A stretch of DNA of 59,315 nt, taken from positions 1 to 59,315 of the forward strand of contig CAAFMN010000092.1 of the NCBI GenBank assembly GCA_900764045.1. Reading direction: 5' to 3'. The notes under the pieces were generated by a model. The model did not search any database. It was not told the DNA's origin and saw only the letters and a list, made by a program, of their open reading frames with translations. Position 1 is the first letter of the stretch, and each line of letters begins with the position of its first letter. This DNA is from Clostridia bacterium (GTDB lineage: Bacteria > Bacillota > Clostridia > Lachnospirales > Bianqueaceae). A program made the position numbers and the translations under genes. Of this stretch, positions 42,585 through 51,819 are shown piece by piece.

Positions 42585-43352
42585 CTATAGAGTTTGATAT
42601 AAAAAGCTGCGGCCCTCTGTACCGCATTGCGTAACGGAACCGGCGCTGCGAAGAGCGCTGAGTGCGTAAGACGAGGCGCGCGGGGAAAAATGTGTGGCAT
42701 GCAGAAAATCTTTTGCGGTAAAGGGATGCGGCAAAGGCGGGAGCAGCCGGACGAGGTCCTGCGGCGTCCTGATCAGGGCAGAAGGACCAATCTGCGTCGG
42801 AATCCGGTCGATCCGGTGCGCACCGCGCTTCTTATCCTGGCTCCAGCCATCCAGAATCCGATATTCCTTGACATCCAGCAGAACAGGCCAGAAGGAGAGC
42901 CGGGGATGACATAGATACGAAGAGATCCGATAGAGCTCCGGCAGAATCATGTAGAGCTGTCCGGTCTTGGGAGATTTATGCCCGGAAGAGACCTCGCCGG
43001 TCTCAGGATCGCTCCAGTAGACCCATTTATGCCATGGAATCGGATAGATCACGGTTACCGGCATTTCCTGTAAAAAAGCGTCCAACTTCTTGCGAAGGTT
43101 TCCAAAGTTCGCGGTCTGAATCTCCAGAACCTCCGGCGGGTCCCTGTGATAAATATCCGCAATAAAAGAGCCGATCGGAATCTCGTGCTGTTCCGAATCC
43201 GGCTCCAGGTAGAATTTCAATACCGAATGAACAGTCCGTTCCTTCTGCATGCCGATGCCATACAGATTCTTACGCGCTTCTTCGGAGAGCTTCAGAGCCT
43301 CCTCCAGACGGTAGGCGCGCTGGCTTTCTGTCAGCTCTTCAAAGGGCATCAT
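42585..43352 (-). CDS. Unknown protein with PD-(D/E)XK-like core and wHTH-like tail
   Basis: The 255-residue protein has IADIYHRDPPEVLEIQTANF near residue 65, where D-x(n)-E-x-Q resembles a PD-(D/E)XK nuclease-like core, followed by a basic LRKKLDAFL. The C-terminal ATHFSPRASSYALSALRSAG looks like a small winged helix. Family not recognised. ATG overlaps the pgsA stop (ATGA), so it is coupled with it. Confidence 0.6.
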   Translation of the reverse strand: MMPFEELTESQRAYRLEEALKLSEEARKNLYGIGMQKERTVHSVLKFYLEPDSEQHEIPIGSFIADIYHRDPPEVLEIQTANFGNLRKKLDAFLQEMPVTVIYPIPWHKWVYWSDPETGEVSSGHKSPKTGQLYMILPELYRISSYLCHPRLSFWPVLLDVKEYRILDGWSQDKKRGAHRIDRIPTQIGPSALIRTPQDLVRLLPPLPHPFTAKDFLHATHFSPRASSYALSALRSAGSVTQCGTEGRSFLYQTL

Positions 43353-43897
43353 GGAGCGGGTTCCTCATTGTGCAGAATTTTGATATAGATTTTGCAGTAC
43401 ATGATCAGAGAGAACAGCAGGGCGGCAAAAGGAATCCATACCAGAAGCAGGATGGCCCAGTAGGGCAGAGCCGTTTCTCCCAGAACCAGAATGATGATTG
43501 CGATATAATAGATGGTTGTAGAGACCTTGCCCCACCAGAAGGCGCCGAAGGGCTTGCCGGTACGCTTCAAGACCCAGATCCCGGCTACGGACATGAACAG
43601 TTCCTTAAAGACCAGAAGGACCAGAAGGGGGATTACGGTCGGAATCTTGACACACAGGCAAAAAGCGACCACACCCTGTGTCAGCTTGTCCGCGACAGGA
43701 TCCAACACCTTGCCCAGATTGGTAATCATATTGAAATGCCTTGCGATATAACCGTCCAGTGTATCGGTTAAGCCGGAAAGCGCGAGGACGACGGCAGCCA
43801 GAACGATCTCTTCACGGAAAAACAGCACAACAAAAACAGGAATCAAAAGAATCCGGACCAGAGACAACAGGTTGGGAATGGTAAAGATTCTGTCCAT
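43349..43897 (-). CDS. pgsA: CDP-alcohol phosphatidyltransferase, PgsA-like
   Basis: The 182-residue protein has about four to six spans and the CDP-OH phosphotransferase motif GLTDTLDGYIARHFNMITNLGKVLDPVADK, giving D-G-x2-A-R-x8-G-x3-D-x3-D. It makes phosphatidylglycerophosphate (probable). The start lies upstream of its operon partners. Cardiolipin synthase of the Cls-II type cannot be excluded. Confidence 0.88.
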   Translation of the reverse strand: MDRIFTIPNLLSLVRILLIPVFVVLFFREEIVLAAVVLALSGLTDTLDGYIARHFNMITNLGKVLDPVADKLTQGVVAFCLCVKIPTVIPLLVLLVFKELFMSVAGIWVLKRTGKPFGAFWWGKVSTTIYYIAIIILVLGETALPYWAILLLVWIPFAALLFSLIMYCKIYIKILHNEEPAP

Positions 43898-44035
43898 AGA
43901 GCGCCTCCACGAAAGTATTTATAGGCTTATAGTATCACATTTTTTTGATGATTTCAATCAGAAAATCGGGAAAATCTTGAATCCATGGGAAAAGTATGAT
44001 AAAATCATATCAAATATCAGGAGGAGGCCGGAATC

Positions 44036-44965
44036 ATGTTGACGATTACATTAAGCGCCGCGGGCTATGAGGCCGTTTTTGCGCCAGCCAACGGCGGAGC
44101 TTGTATTTCATTGAAAAAAGGAGAATGGGAAGTATTTCATCATTGGGATAAGGAGGAAGAGGTAGAACAGCATCCTACATCTTACGGATTGCCCTGCCTG
44201 TTTCCGCCCAACCGGATTGACGGCGGAACCTTTACCTATGAGGGCGTGACAAGCGCGCTGCCGATTCGGGAAGCGGACCGCAACGTATCGCTGCATGGGT
44301 TCCTGCATACCCGTCCGTGGCAGGTAGAGTGCTATCAGGAGGATGAGGACACGGCAGAGATCCATATGGTCTACGAAGGCGGACCGGATACGGATTTTTA
44401 TCAGGAATATCCATATGAATTTGAAGCAGAGCTGATCTACCGGCTGGACGCGGAGGGACTGCATCAGGAATTCCATCTGACCAATTACAGTGAGAATTCT
44501 ATGCCCTATGGACTTGGATGGCATACCGCTTTTGCGGCGGATCCGGATACCCGGCTGCGTGTCTCCATCGGAAAGAGAGTTCCATTGAGCGAGCGTGCGC
44601 TTCCGGCAGGAGATCCGATTCCGCTCTCAGAGGAGGAACAGAAGTTCCGGTCTGAGGAGGGACAGTCCCATGTGTATGCGGTTATGGACGATCACTTTAC
44701 GGCGGAACCGATACAGGTGGACGGAGCGCCATTCCACGGTGCTGTAATCCTGCGCGGAGCGCACACGGTATATTATCGCGTGGATGCGTTCTATAAGCAC
44801 TGGATGATCTGGAACTGCTTCCGGGAAGGCAGCTTCATCTGCGTGGAGCCGCAGAACTGGAGAGTCAATGCTCCGAATCTTGCGATTCCGGCGGAGGAGT
44901 CGGGCCTGGATGTGTTGAAGCCGCAGGAGACGGTCACGGTGTCCTCGGATGTATATGTAAAATGA
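44036..44965 (+). CDS. Aldose 1-epimerase-like protein A
   Basis: The 309-residue beta-sandwich protein has NGGACISLKKGEW, the substrate His in SLHGFLHTRPW and LGWHTAFA. It interconverts alpha- and beta-anomers of hexoses. The next gene is a paralogue that begins four bases inside this one. A ribosome-binding site AGGAGGAGG precedes ATG. Confidence 0.88.
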   Translation: MLTITLSAAGYEAVFAPANGGACISLKKGEWEVFHHWDKEEEVEQHPTSYGLPCLFPPNRIDGGTFTYEGVTSALPIREADRNVSLHGFLHTRPWQVECYQEDEDTAEIHMVYEGGPDTDFYQEYPYEFEAELIYRLDAEGLHQEFHLTNYSENSMPYGLGWHTAFAADPDTRLRVSIGKRVPLSERALPAGDPIPLSEEEQKFRSEEGQSHVYAVMDDHFTAEPIQVDGAPFHGAVILRGAHTVYYRVDAFYKHWMIWNCFREGSFICVEPQNWRVNAPNLAIPAEESGLDVLKPQETVTVSSDVYVK

Positions 44966-45927
44966 CAATGGAAGAGAAACTAAAGATTCAATATGGGGAC
45001 TATGAGGCGGTATTATATCCGGAGGCAGGCGGCGCGCTTGTAACCTTGCGTAAAGGAGATGTACAGGTGTTTTGGCCGTGTAAGAACGCGCAGGAGGCCA
45101 TGGAAGCGCCGACACGGCACGGATTGCCCTGCCTGTTCCCGCCCAACCGGATTGACGCGGGTCATTTTGTCTTCGATGGAAGAGAGTATCAGTTCCCGAT
45201 GAAGCCCAATAAGGCGAATAATTTTTCTCACGGATTTCTTCACATCCGTCCTTGGAAGACAGAAAAGCTGACGGAGAATACGGCGGTTTTGCAATACAAT
45301 TGCGATGAAACGACGGATTTTTATCCGGCATATCCGCACCGCTTCCGGATGGAGGTGCGGTATACGTTGACAGAAGCCGGGCTTCAGCAAGAAGCGCAGG
45401 TGACCAATTTCGGCACTACAGCGATGCCGGTGGGTCTGGGGTGGCATACAGCCTTTTTGCTACCCTTTGCTCCGGATTCCGCGGCGGAAAATGTACGGTG
45501 CCGGATCTCCTTGGGACAGCGGATTTTATTAAATGAACGGATGCTTCCGACAGGAGAGCTGCGGGCCTTATCAGAAGAGGAGAAGAAGTTCCGGGAGACG
45601 GAAGGTCAGTCGCCGCTATACGCGCCGATGGATGACCATTTTACCGCGGAGCCGATACTGGTGGATGGCAAACCGTTTCATGGAGCGGTCCTGGAAGACT
45701 GTCAGGCTGGGACGCAGATCCTGTATGAGGTGGATGCTGCGTATAAACATTGGATGATTTTCAACGCCAGAGCGGCGGGCAATCTGATCTGTATTGAACC
45801 GCAGAACTGGCGGATCAACGCGCCCAATCTGGGAATCCCGTATGAAGAAGCAGGGCTGGATGTGCTGCGGCCGGGAGAGAGTAAGTGTTATAAGGCGAGG
45901 ATTGAAGTGCGCAGGATACCGGAATAA
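44962..45927 (+). CDS. Aldose 1-epimerase-like protein B
   Basis: This 321-residue paralogue of the preceding gene is clearly homologous along the whole length: RHGLPCLFPPNRIDAG, FSHGFLHIRPW, LGWHTAFL, HWMIFN, and the same RINAPNLGIP end. ATG 44962 overlaps the previous stop. The tandem pair suggests two anomer or sugar specificities, perhaps for GH27 products; that link is inference. Confidence 0.88.
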   Translation: MTMEEKLKIQYGDYEAVLYPEAGGALVTLRKGDVQVFWPCKNAQEAMEAPTRHGLPCLFPPNRIDAGHFVFDGREYQFPMKPNKANNFSHGFLHIRPWKTEKLTENTAVLQYNCDETTDFYPAYPHRFRMEVRYTLTEAGLQQEAQVTNFGTTAMPVGLGWHTAFLLPFAPDSAAENVRCRISLGQRILLNERMLPTGELRALSEEEKKFRETEGQSPLYAPMDDHFTAEPILVDGKPFHGAVLEDCQAGTQILYEVDAAYKHWMIFNARAAGNLICIEPQNWRINAPNLGIPYEEAGLDVLRPGESKCYKARIEVRRIPE

Positions 45928-45929
45928 AC

Positions 45930-45967
45930 AAACAGGGCATCGATTCCAATGGAACGATGCCCTGTTT
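45930..45967. terminator. Bidirectional terminator after tandem epimerases
   Basis: AAACAGGGCATCG pairs with CGATGCCCTGTTT; both strands have A/T tails. It also ends the minus-strand MATE gene at 45969. Confidence 0.85.
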
Positions 45968-45968
45968 C

Positions 45969-47333
45969 TTACTGCCATTCCTGTTCACGGCGCAGCAAAT
46001 GTTTTTTGAACATCAGCAGGAAAAAGGTCGTTGAGAGGATGGAGGCAATGAGGTCAGTTACGGGTTCTGCGTAAAAAGCGGCTTTCGCCCCCCAGATCGC
46101 GGGGAACAGAACGGTCAGCAGACAGTAGTTGATTTTACGGGACATGGATAAGGGCAGCGCTGTTTTAGCTCGTCCTACCGCGGTAAATCCATCGACAAAA
46201 GTATACTGTGTACAAACCGGAATTATACCCAGAGTAAAGACGCGGATCCCCCAGATGGACAATTGGATGATTTCGGGATCCTGGGTGAACAGAGACGCGA
46301 ATACCTGCGGAATCAGCCAGGCCATGGCAACCATAAAAGAGGCGAAGGCCAGACAGAGACACAAGGTCCATTTTTCTGCTTCCATGACACGCTTGGACTG
46401 TCTCGCGCCATAGTTGAAGCTGAGAATTGCCTGCGTACCGCCGGTGATGCCGCACATCGGCGAGGAGATCAGAAGGAAAAAGCTCTGGACGATGGTAGCG
46501 CAGGTGATGAGCTGATCGCCGAGGCCGGGACCGCCAAAGCGCTGCAACACGGTGTTCATGGTGATGACCATAACGCTGTCCGTTGCCATAATCAGAAAAG
46601 GCGACAGGCCGAGAAAAGCGATTTTGCGCATCAGCTTCAGAGAATAACCGCCGAAGGAGAGCGAAACCTGTACCCGCTTGCCCGCCAGAAAGCACAGGAC
46701 AAAGAGACAGGACGCAAATTGAGAGATGACAGTAGCGACAGCAGCGCCGCCCACACCCATTTGGAAACCAAAGATAAAGACGGGATCCAGTACAATGTTG
46801 CAAACGGCTCCGATCAGCACGGTACCCATTCCTACCATGGAAAAGCCCTGGCAGGTGATAAAATAATTGAGTCCCATGGCCATCAAGGCAAAAAAGGTTC
46901 CGGCAGTATAGATGGTCATATAGGTGTCCGCATAAGGGAAGGTGGTTTTACTTGCGCCGAACCACCAGAGAAGCTGCTCCTTGGAGAGGAGAAACAGGAC
47001 GGTCAGCACCAACGACAGAACGACCAGCATCAGAAAGCTGTTGGAGAGAATCTGGCGGGCCTTGGGCAGGTCGCCCTCACCCATTTTCATGGCCATCAGA
47101 ATGGAGCCGCCCAGGCCGACCAACAGGCCAAAAGAAGAGAGCAGCGTGACGATCGGACCGCAGACTCCGGCGCCGGCCAGAGCGGTGTCGCCGACGATAG
47201 GAATATTCCCGATATAGATACGGTCTATAATGCTGTAGAGTACATTGACGAGCTGCGCGATCATTGAAGGAATGGCAAAACGAAAGACAAGGCCGCGGAT
47301 CGGATCCTGGCCCAAATGGTTTTGACGACGCAT
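45969..47333 (-). CDS. MATE-family efflux transporter
   Basis: The 454-residue, about 12-span protein opens GLVFRFAIPSMIAQLVNVLYSIIDRIYIGNI, a MATE pattern, and has the second-half repeat (FGGPGLGDQLITCATIVQ). Ribosome-binding site AAGGAAG lies at the end of the upstream ALDH gene (11-base gap). It probably expels drugs or metabolites; no specificity clue. It is not close in sequence to the MATE at 34365. Confidence 0.92.
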   Translation of the reverse strand: MRRQNHLGQDPIRGLVFRFAIPSMIAQLVNVLYSIIDRIYIGNIPIVGDTALAGAGVCGPIVTLLSSFGLLVGLGGSILMAMKMGEGDLPKARQILSNSFLMLVVLSLVLTVLFLLSKEQLLWWFGASKTTFPYADTYMTIYTAGTFFALMAMGLNYFITCQGFSMVGMGTVLIGAVCNIVLDPVFIFGFQMGVGGAAVATVISQFASCLFVLCFLAGKRVQVSLSFGGYSLKLMRKIAFLGLSPFLIMATDSVMVITMNTVLQRFGGPGLGDQLITCATIVQSFFLLISSPMCGITGGTQAILSFNYGARQSKRVMEAEKWTLCLCLAFASFMVAMAWLIPQVFASLFTQDPEIIQLSIWGIRVFTLGIIPVCTQYTFVDGFTAVGRAKTALPLSMSRKINYCLLTVLFPAIWGAKAAFYAEPVTDLIASILSTTFFLLMFKKHLLRREQEWQ

Positions 47334-47344
47334 ACAACGCTTCC

Positions 47345-48724
47345 TTATTTCATGAAAAATTTGACAAGCGAATCCTTGAGTTTATTGTAGGGCTGATAGC
47401 GAATCGGAAGATCCGGGTAAAGAGCCTTGTCCAGAATGCTCTTTTCATGTGTAAACGTATAGAATCCGGCTTTGCCGTGGTAGCTGCCCATGCCGCTGGT
47501 GCCGATACCGCCAAATCCCATATGGTTGGTCGCCAGATGAACGATGGTATCGTTGACGCAGCCGCCGCCGAATCGGACATGGGTCAGAAATAGCCGGCGC
47601 GCCTCGTAATTATACGGGTCGGAGAACAGGTACAGCGCCAGGGGCGTCGGATGCTGCTCGATGATGCGCAGAGCGTCCGCGTAATGACGGAAGGTCAGAA
47701 TAGGCAGCAGAGGACCAAAGATCTCCTCCTGCATACAGGGGCTTTCTGGAGTGGCATGATCCAACAGTGCCGGAGCAATCCGTCCCGAAGCGTCATCATG
47801 TTCTCCGCCGATATAAGAGGACTCAGCCTTAAGCAGGCGGAGCAGACGATGATAGTGTTTGACATTGATAATCCGGCCGTAATGGGGATTGTTCAGAGGA
47901 TTCCGGCCGAACTGCCGGACGATAGCGCGGCGCAGTTCACGGATCAGAGGCTCCTTGACGCTCTCCTCTACTAGCAGATAGTCCGGCGCGACACAGGTCT
48001 GTCCAAGATTCAGAAGCTTTCCGAAAACGATCCGGTCCGCCGCAACCTTCAGATTGGCGGTGGCATCTACAATACAGGGACTTTTACCGCCCAACTCCAA
48101 TGTTACAGGGGTCAGATGGGCCGCGGCCTTTTCCATGACCAGACGTCCGACCGTCTGGCTGCCGGTGAAAAAGATATAATCAAAATGCTGGTCTAACAGA
48201 TCCTGATTCGCGTCGCGTCCGCCCTCAACGACAGCAGCAAGACAGGGAGACAGGCAGGAGGAGATCAGCTTCTGAATGATATGGGAAACGGACGGAGCGT
48301 AAGAAGCGGGCTTGATGACAACCGTATTGCCTGCGGCAATCGCGTCTACCGCAGGTTCCAGAGCCAGCATAAAAGGATAATTCCACGGACTCATGATCAA
48401 AACGGTGCCGTAGGGCTCACGCAGAACGTAGCTGACGGACGGAAACTGCGCGGCAGGCGAAGGACGCAGACTGGGAGCGGAAAACTGCTGCAGATGGCGC
48501 TCCATATAGCGGATTTCAGACAGAACCATGCCGATCTCTGTCATGTAGCTTTCGGATGAACTCTTGCCCAGATCCTTGTATAGCGCGGAGATAATTTCCG
48601 GCTGCATCGATAGGATGGCACGGCGTAATTTCCTCAGAGCTTTGAGACGAAAGGCCGGATTGTGCGTATATCCCTGCGCAAAGAAGGAACGCTGCAAACG
48701 GACGGTATCTGCGATTGTAGACAT
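47345..48724 (-). CDS. NAD(P)-dependent aldehyde dehydrogenase
   Basis: The 459-residue enzyme has the catalytic Glu in TLELGGKSPCIVD, the Cys in LNLGQTCVAPDYLLVEES, the NAD-binding FFTGSQTVGR and the C-terminal GFGGIGTSGMGSYHG. It resembles the fatty-aldehyde/ALDH3 group by length and by the 'MSPWNYPF' segment. ATG 48724 has AGGAGG eight bases upstream. It is followed by the MATE gene. Confidence 0.92.
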   Translation of the reverse strand: MSTIADTVRLQRSFFAQGYTHNPAFRLKALRKLRRAILSMQPEIISALYKDLGKSSSESYMTEIGMVLSEIRYMERHLQQFSAPSLRPSPAAQFPSVSYVLREPYGTVLIMSPWNYPFMLALEPAVDAIAAGNTVVIKPASYAPSVSHIIQKLISSCLSPCLAAVVEGGRDANQDLLDQHFDYIFFTGSQTVGRLVMEKAAAHLTPVTLELGGKSPCIVDATANLKVAADRIVFGKLLNLGQTCVAPDYLLVEESVKEPLIRELRRAIVRQFGRNPLNNPHYGRIINVKHYHRLLRLLKAESSYIGGEHDDASGRIAPALLDHATPESPCMQEEIFGPLLPILTFRHYADALRIIEQHPTPLALYLFSDPYNYEARRLFLTHVRFGGGCVNDTIVHLATNHMGFGGIGTSGMGSYHGKAGFYTFTHEKSILDKALYPDLPIRYQPYNKLKDSLVKFFMK

Positions 48725-48851
48725 GATAGTGGCCTCCTGTATAAATAGTACATTTATTATAGTCAGCGGACAGCGGAATGTCAAGGTTGATGATTGAAAA
48801 GCGGGGAGCTTTATGATATGATAATCGAGGAAAACAGTGAGGAGGAAGACG

Positions 48852-49625
48852 ATGCTGGAACAGATCATGGAAGCGGCCAGGCAGGCCGGAGAGATTATGC
48901 TTGGAGCGGAAAACGAGGATAAGGAAGTAAGAAAAAAGGAAGGCTCCGCTAATTATGTCACCCGATATGACGTGGCAGTGCAGAAGTATCTGCAGAAGAC
49001 GCTGCGGGAGATTTTCCCGGAAGCGGGATTCCTGGGAGAAGAAGACGGAGAGAACAGACCGGATGAGGCTAGCTGGCAGTTTATTGTAGATCCGATTGAT
49101 GGTACGACCAATTTCATTCACCAATATAGGCATAGCGCTGTATCTATTGCTCTGGCCAAGGAAAAGACAATCCATTACGGCGTAGTATATAATCCTTATA
49201 CGCGGGAGATGTTCTGCGCGGAACGGGGAAAAGGAGCATGGCGCAACGGCTGTCCCATCCATGTCAGTGAACGCGGATTGGAAGAGGGCTTGGTCTGTTT
49301 TGGAACCTCTCCCTATGATCCGGCGCTGGCAGACCGCTCCTTCCGGCTCGCGAAGGCTTTATTTGACCGAGCGGCGGACATTCGCCGCAGCGGTTCTGCC
49401 GCCCTGGATATGTGCGCGATAGCGGCTGGTTGGTGTGAACTGAATTTTGAATGGGTGCTGCAGCCTTGGGATTATGCAGCAGTGTCCCTGATATTGGAAG
49501 AGGCCGGCGGCAGAATCAGCCGGATCGACGGTAAGACGCTGGATATCTATGCGCCCTGCCCGGTAGTCGCGGGCAATCCCAAGGCATATGAGACATTTTT
49601 CGCGGAACATCTGAGCGAGCTTTAA
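48852..49625 (+). CDS. Inositol monophosphatase-family protein
   Basis: The 257-residue enzyme has the metal-binding motifs GEEDGENRP, VDPIDGTTNFIHQY and WDYAAVSLILEEAGG. It may act on inositol phosphate, fructose-1,6-bisphosphate or 3'-phosphoadenosine phosphate. ATG 48852 with GAGGAGG upstream is chosen over the in-frame 48837. The gene converges on the next with overlapping stop codons. Confidence 0.9.
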   Translation: MLEQIMEAARQAGEIMLGAENEDKEVRKKEGSANYVTRYDVAVQKYLQKTLREIFPEAGFLGEEDGENRPDEASWQFIVDPIDGTTNFIHQYRHSAVSIALAKEKTIHYGVVYNPYTREMFCAERGKGAWRNGCPIHVSERGLEEGLVCFGTSPYDPALADRSFRLAKALFDRAADIRRSGSAALDMCAIAAGWCELNFEWVLQPWDYAAVSLILEEAGGRISRIDGKTLDIYAPCPVVAGNPKAYETFFAEHLSEL

Positions 49626-50551
49626 GCGTGATGCGGCAGATCGGTCAGAAAGTCTCGTATAGCCTGCTGATATAGTTCGGGATGAGCGAAATGAGAGTTG
49701 GCATGCTGAGCATCCGGAATGGTAACCATTTTTTTAGGAGCGGCACAGGCGTTATAGAGCTGCCCTGCCATAAAATACGGGACAAAATCATCCTCGGCAC
49801 CATGAAGAATCAGGGTTGGAGTATGGGAGGCACGTACTCGGTCGATCGGAGCGTTCTCAGTGGAAGAAAAATGACCGCAATGGCGGCAGAACCATTCCGC
49901 AATGTTCAAGATGGGGAAAACCGGAAGATGGTAGGTGTGCTTTAACTGATAGACATAGATATCATGTGTCGAGGTATAGCCACAATCAGCGACGACAGCG
50001 GTAACGCTGGACGGGAGATCGGGGTGACCGCTGGCGGCAAGCACCGTTGCGGCTCCCATGGATACGCCATCCAGGATGATTTCCTCCATGCCGAGGACAT
50101 CGGTCAGATAGTGGACCCATAGAATGACATCTTCTTGATCATAGTATCCCATGGTGCGGTGTATGCCGGAGCTCTCACCGTGCGCGCGGCAATCCGGAGC
50201 GAGGATGTTATATCCCAGGGAGCGGTAGAGTTCCGCCAGTGCCAAGCGTTCTGTATGTTCGGAGGTATAACCGTGAACGCAGAGCACCGCCTTTTTAGAA
50301 TTGGGACACAGTGGATAATAGTAGCCGATCAGAGTGACGCTGTCGCCGCGCAGTGGGATCCGCAGACAGCCGGAGAGGTGATCAGCGTTCCACCGCTGGA
50401 CTTCCAGACGCCCTTTGGCATAAGGATCCGCGGAGGCTGGATAGTGGAGCGTGTCCTTGCGTATCATCATGGCGGAGTAGAGGATCCAGGCGATAGCGGT
50501 ACAGGCCAATAGGAGCAGAAGCAGAATAGAGAACAGAATCCAGAAAATCAT
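49622..50551 (-). CDS. Membrane-anchored alpha/beta hydrolase
   Basis: The 309-residue protein has an N-terminal span (FWILFSILLLLLLACTAIAWIL), then an alpha/beta hydrolase: VLCVHGYTSE (oxyanion), nucleophile Ser in LDGVSMGAATVLA, acid in LHGAEDDFVP and His in DAQHANSH. It looks like a BAAT/S9-like esterase. GGAGGTTGCGCCC precedes ATG. Substrate unknown. Confidence 0.88.
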   Translation of the reverse strand: MIFWILFSILLLLLLACTAIAWILYSAMMIRKDTLHYPASADPYAKGRLEVQRWNADHLSGCLRIPLRGDSVTLIGYYYPLCPNSKKAVLCVHGYTSEHTERLALAELYRSLGYNILAPDCRAHGESSGIHRTMGYYDQEDVILWVHYLTDVLGMEEIILDGVSMGAATVLAASGHPDLPSSVTAVVADCGYTSTHDIYVYQLKHTYHLPVFPILNIAEWFCRHCGHFSSTENAPIDRVRASHTPTLILHGAEDDFVPYFMAGQLYNACAAPKKMVTIPDAQHANSHFAHPELYQQAIRDFLTDLPHHA

Positions 50552-50618
50552 GGGCGCAACCTCCGAAAGAAAAGTCTTGGAATGTTTTTATGGTAGCATA
50601 AATCTATAGGAAAAGCAA

Positions 50619-50647
50619 TTGACAATCCGTTCAAATGTCTTTACAAT
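50619..50647 (+). promoter_or_regulatory. Promoter of the LUD-domain gene
   Basis: TTGACA (50619-50624) and TACAAT (50642-50647) with a 17-base spacer, 20 bases before the start at 50667. Confidence 0.7.
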
Positions 50648-50666
50648 ATTGGAAGGAGTGGTAAAC

Positions 50667-51305
50667 ATGACACAGGCAGAGATTCTGCGCAGCCGCAAGC
50701 TGGGAGAAAAGGTAACGGCAGCGCTGCGCAGAAGATATTTTGAGGCATATTATTGTGAGAACGTACAAGAGGCCAGAGAGAAGGCGCTGTCATTGATTCC
50801 GGAGGGCGATACGGTCGCGTGGGGCGGATCGGAGACGCTGAACGAGACGGGAATCATGGCAGAGCTGCGAAGCGGACGGTATCATACAATCGACCGGGAC
50901 CGGGCGCGGGACGCGCAGGAGCGGACACAGCTTATGCGGGAGTCCTTACTGGCCGATACCTATATCACAAGTTCGAACGCGCTGAGCGAAGACGGACAGC
51001 TGGTCAATGTGGACGGCAACGGCAATCGCGTGGCGGCCATGATCTATGGGCCTTCCAATGTGATTCTGGTCATCGGAATCAATAAGGTCGTCAAAAGCCT
51101 TGAAGACGCTTGGAGCCGCGCCAGAAACACAGCGGCGCCGATCAACGCGCAGCGGTTTGGGCTTAAGACGCCATGCAGCGAGACAGGTTCCTGCGCGGAT
51201 TGTACGGCAGCGGACTGCATCTGTGCATATATCAGTACGATACGGATCAGCCGCCCGGCAGGACGGATTAAGGTTGTGCTTGTGGGTGAAAAGCTGGGAT
51301 TCTGA
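50667..51305 (+). CDS. LUD-domain protein (LutC/YkgG-like)
   Basis: The 212-residue protein starts MTQAEILRSRKLGEKVTAALRRRYFEAYYC and has the LUD pattern VAWGGSETLNETGIM. C-terminal CSETGSCADCTAADCICAY adds a Cys-rich patch suitable for a 4Fe-4S cluster. Such stand-alone LUD proteins are common in clostridia and may act in lactate or aldehyde oxidation. GGAAGGAG precedes ATG 50667. Confidence 0.85.
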   Translation: MTQAEILRSRKLGEKVTAALRRRYFEAYYCENVQEAREKALSLIPEGDTVAWGGSETLNETGIMAELRSGRYHTIDRDRARDAQERTQLMRESLLADTYITSSNALSEDGQLVNVDGNGNRVAAMIYGPSNVILVIGINKVVKSLEDAWSRARNTAAPINAQRFGLKTPCSETGSCADCTAADCICAYISTIRISRPAGRIKVVLVGEKLGF

Positions 51306-51315
51306 GGAGGATACA

Positions 51316-51801
51316 ATGGAGATACGTAAGGGAAGAGAAGAAGATCTGCCGGAGCTGATGAAGCTCTATGAAGAAGCCAGAAGCTTTATGAGAGAGCATG
51401 GAAATAAAGAGCAATGGGGCGGAGGGTATCCGCAGGAGGAACTGCTGAGGCAGAATATCGAGAGCGGGGATTTTTATATCTGCGAAGAAAACGGAGAGGT
51501 TGCCGCGGCGTTTTATTTCCATGTGGGAGAGGATCCGACATATCGGCAGATTGAAGGAAGCTGGCTGAATGACCGGCCCTATGGCGTGATTCACCGTATC
51601 ACGAGCCGCAGACACGGTGCGGCGACATTCTGCGTGCAGTGGTGTGTGCAACAGATGCCGGAGCTTCGGATTGACACGCATAAGGATAATTATGTGATGC
51701 AGAATTTTATTAAGAAGAACGGTTTTACATATTGCGGGATCATACATCTGGAGGACGGTTCATCGCGTCTGGCATATCAGAGACAGGAGAACATTACCTG
51801 A
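51316..51801 (+). CDS. GNAT-family N-acetyltransferase
   Basis: The 161-residue protein has MEIRKGREEDLPELMKLYEEAR, the loop LNDRPYGVIHRITSRRHGAATF (acetyl-CoA site) and the C-terminal FIKKNGFTYCGIIHLEDGS. It acetylates an unknown substrate. GAGGAGG lies upstream of ATG 51316. It follows the LUD gene by ten bases and so is probably co-transcribed. Confidence 0.88.
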   Translation: MEIRKGREEDLPELMKLYEEARSFMREHGNKEQWGGGYPQEELLRQNIESGDFYICEENGEVAAAFYFHVGEDPTYRQIEGSWLNDRPYGVIHRITSRRHGAATFCVQWCVQQMPELRIDTHKDNYVMQNFIKKNGFTYCGIIHLEDGSSRLAYQRQENIT

Positions 51802-51819
51802 GAAACGGCGGGAGAGAAT

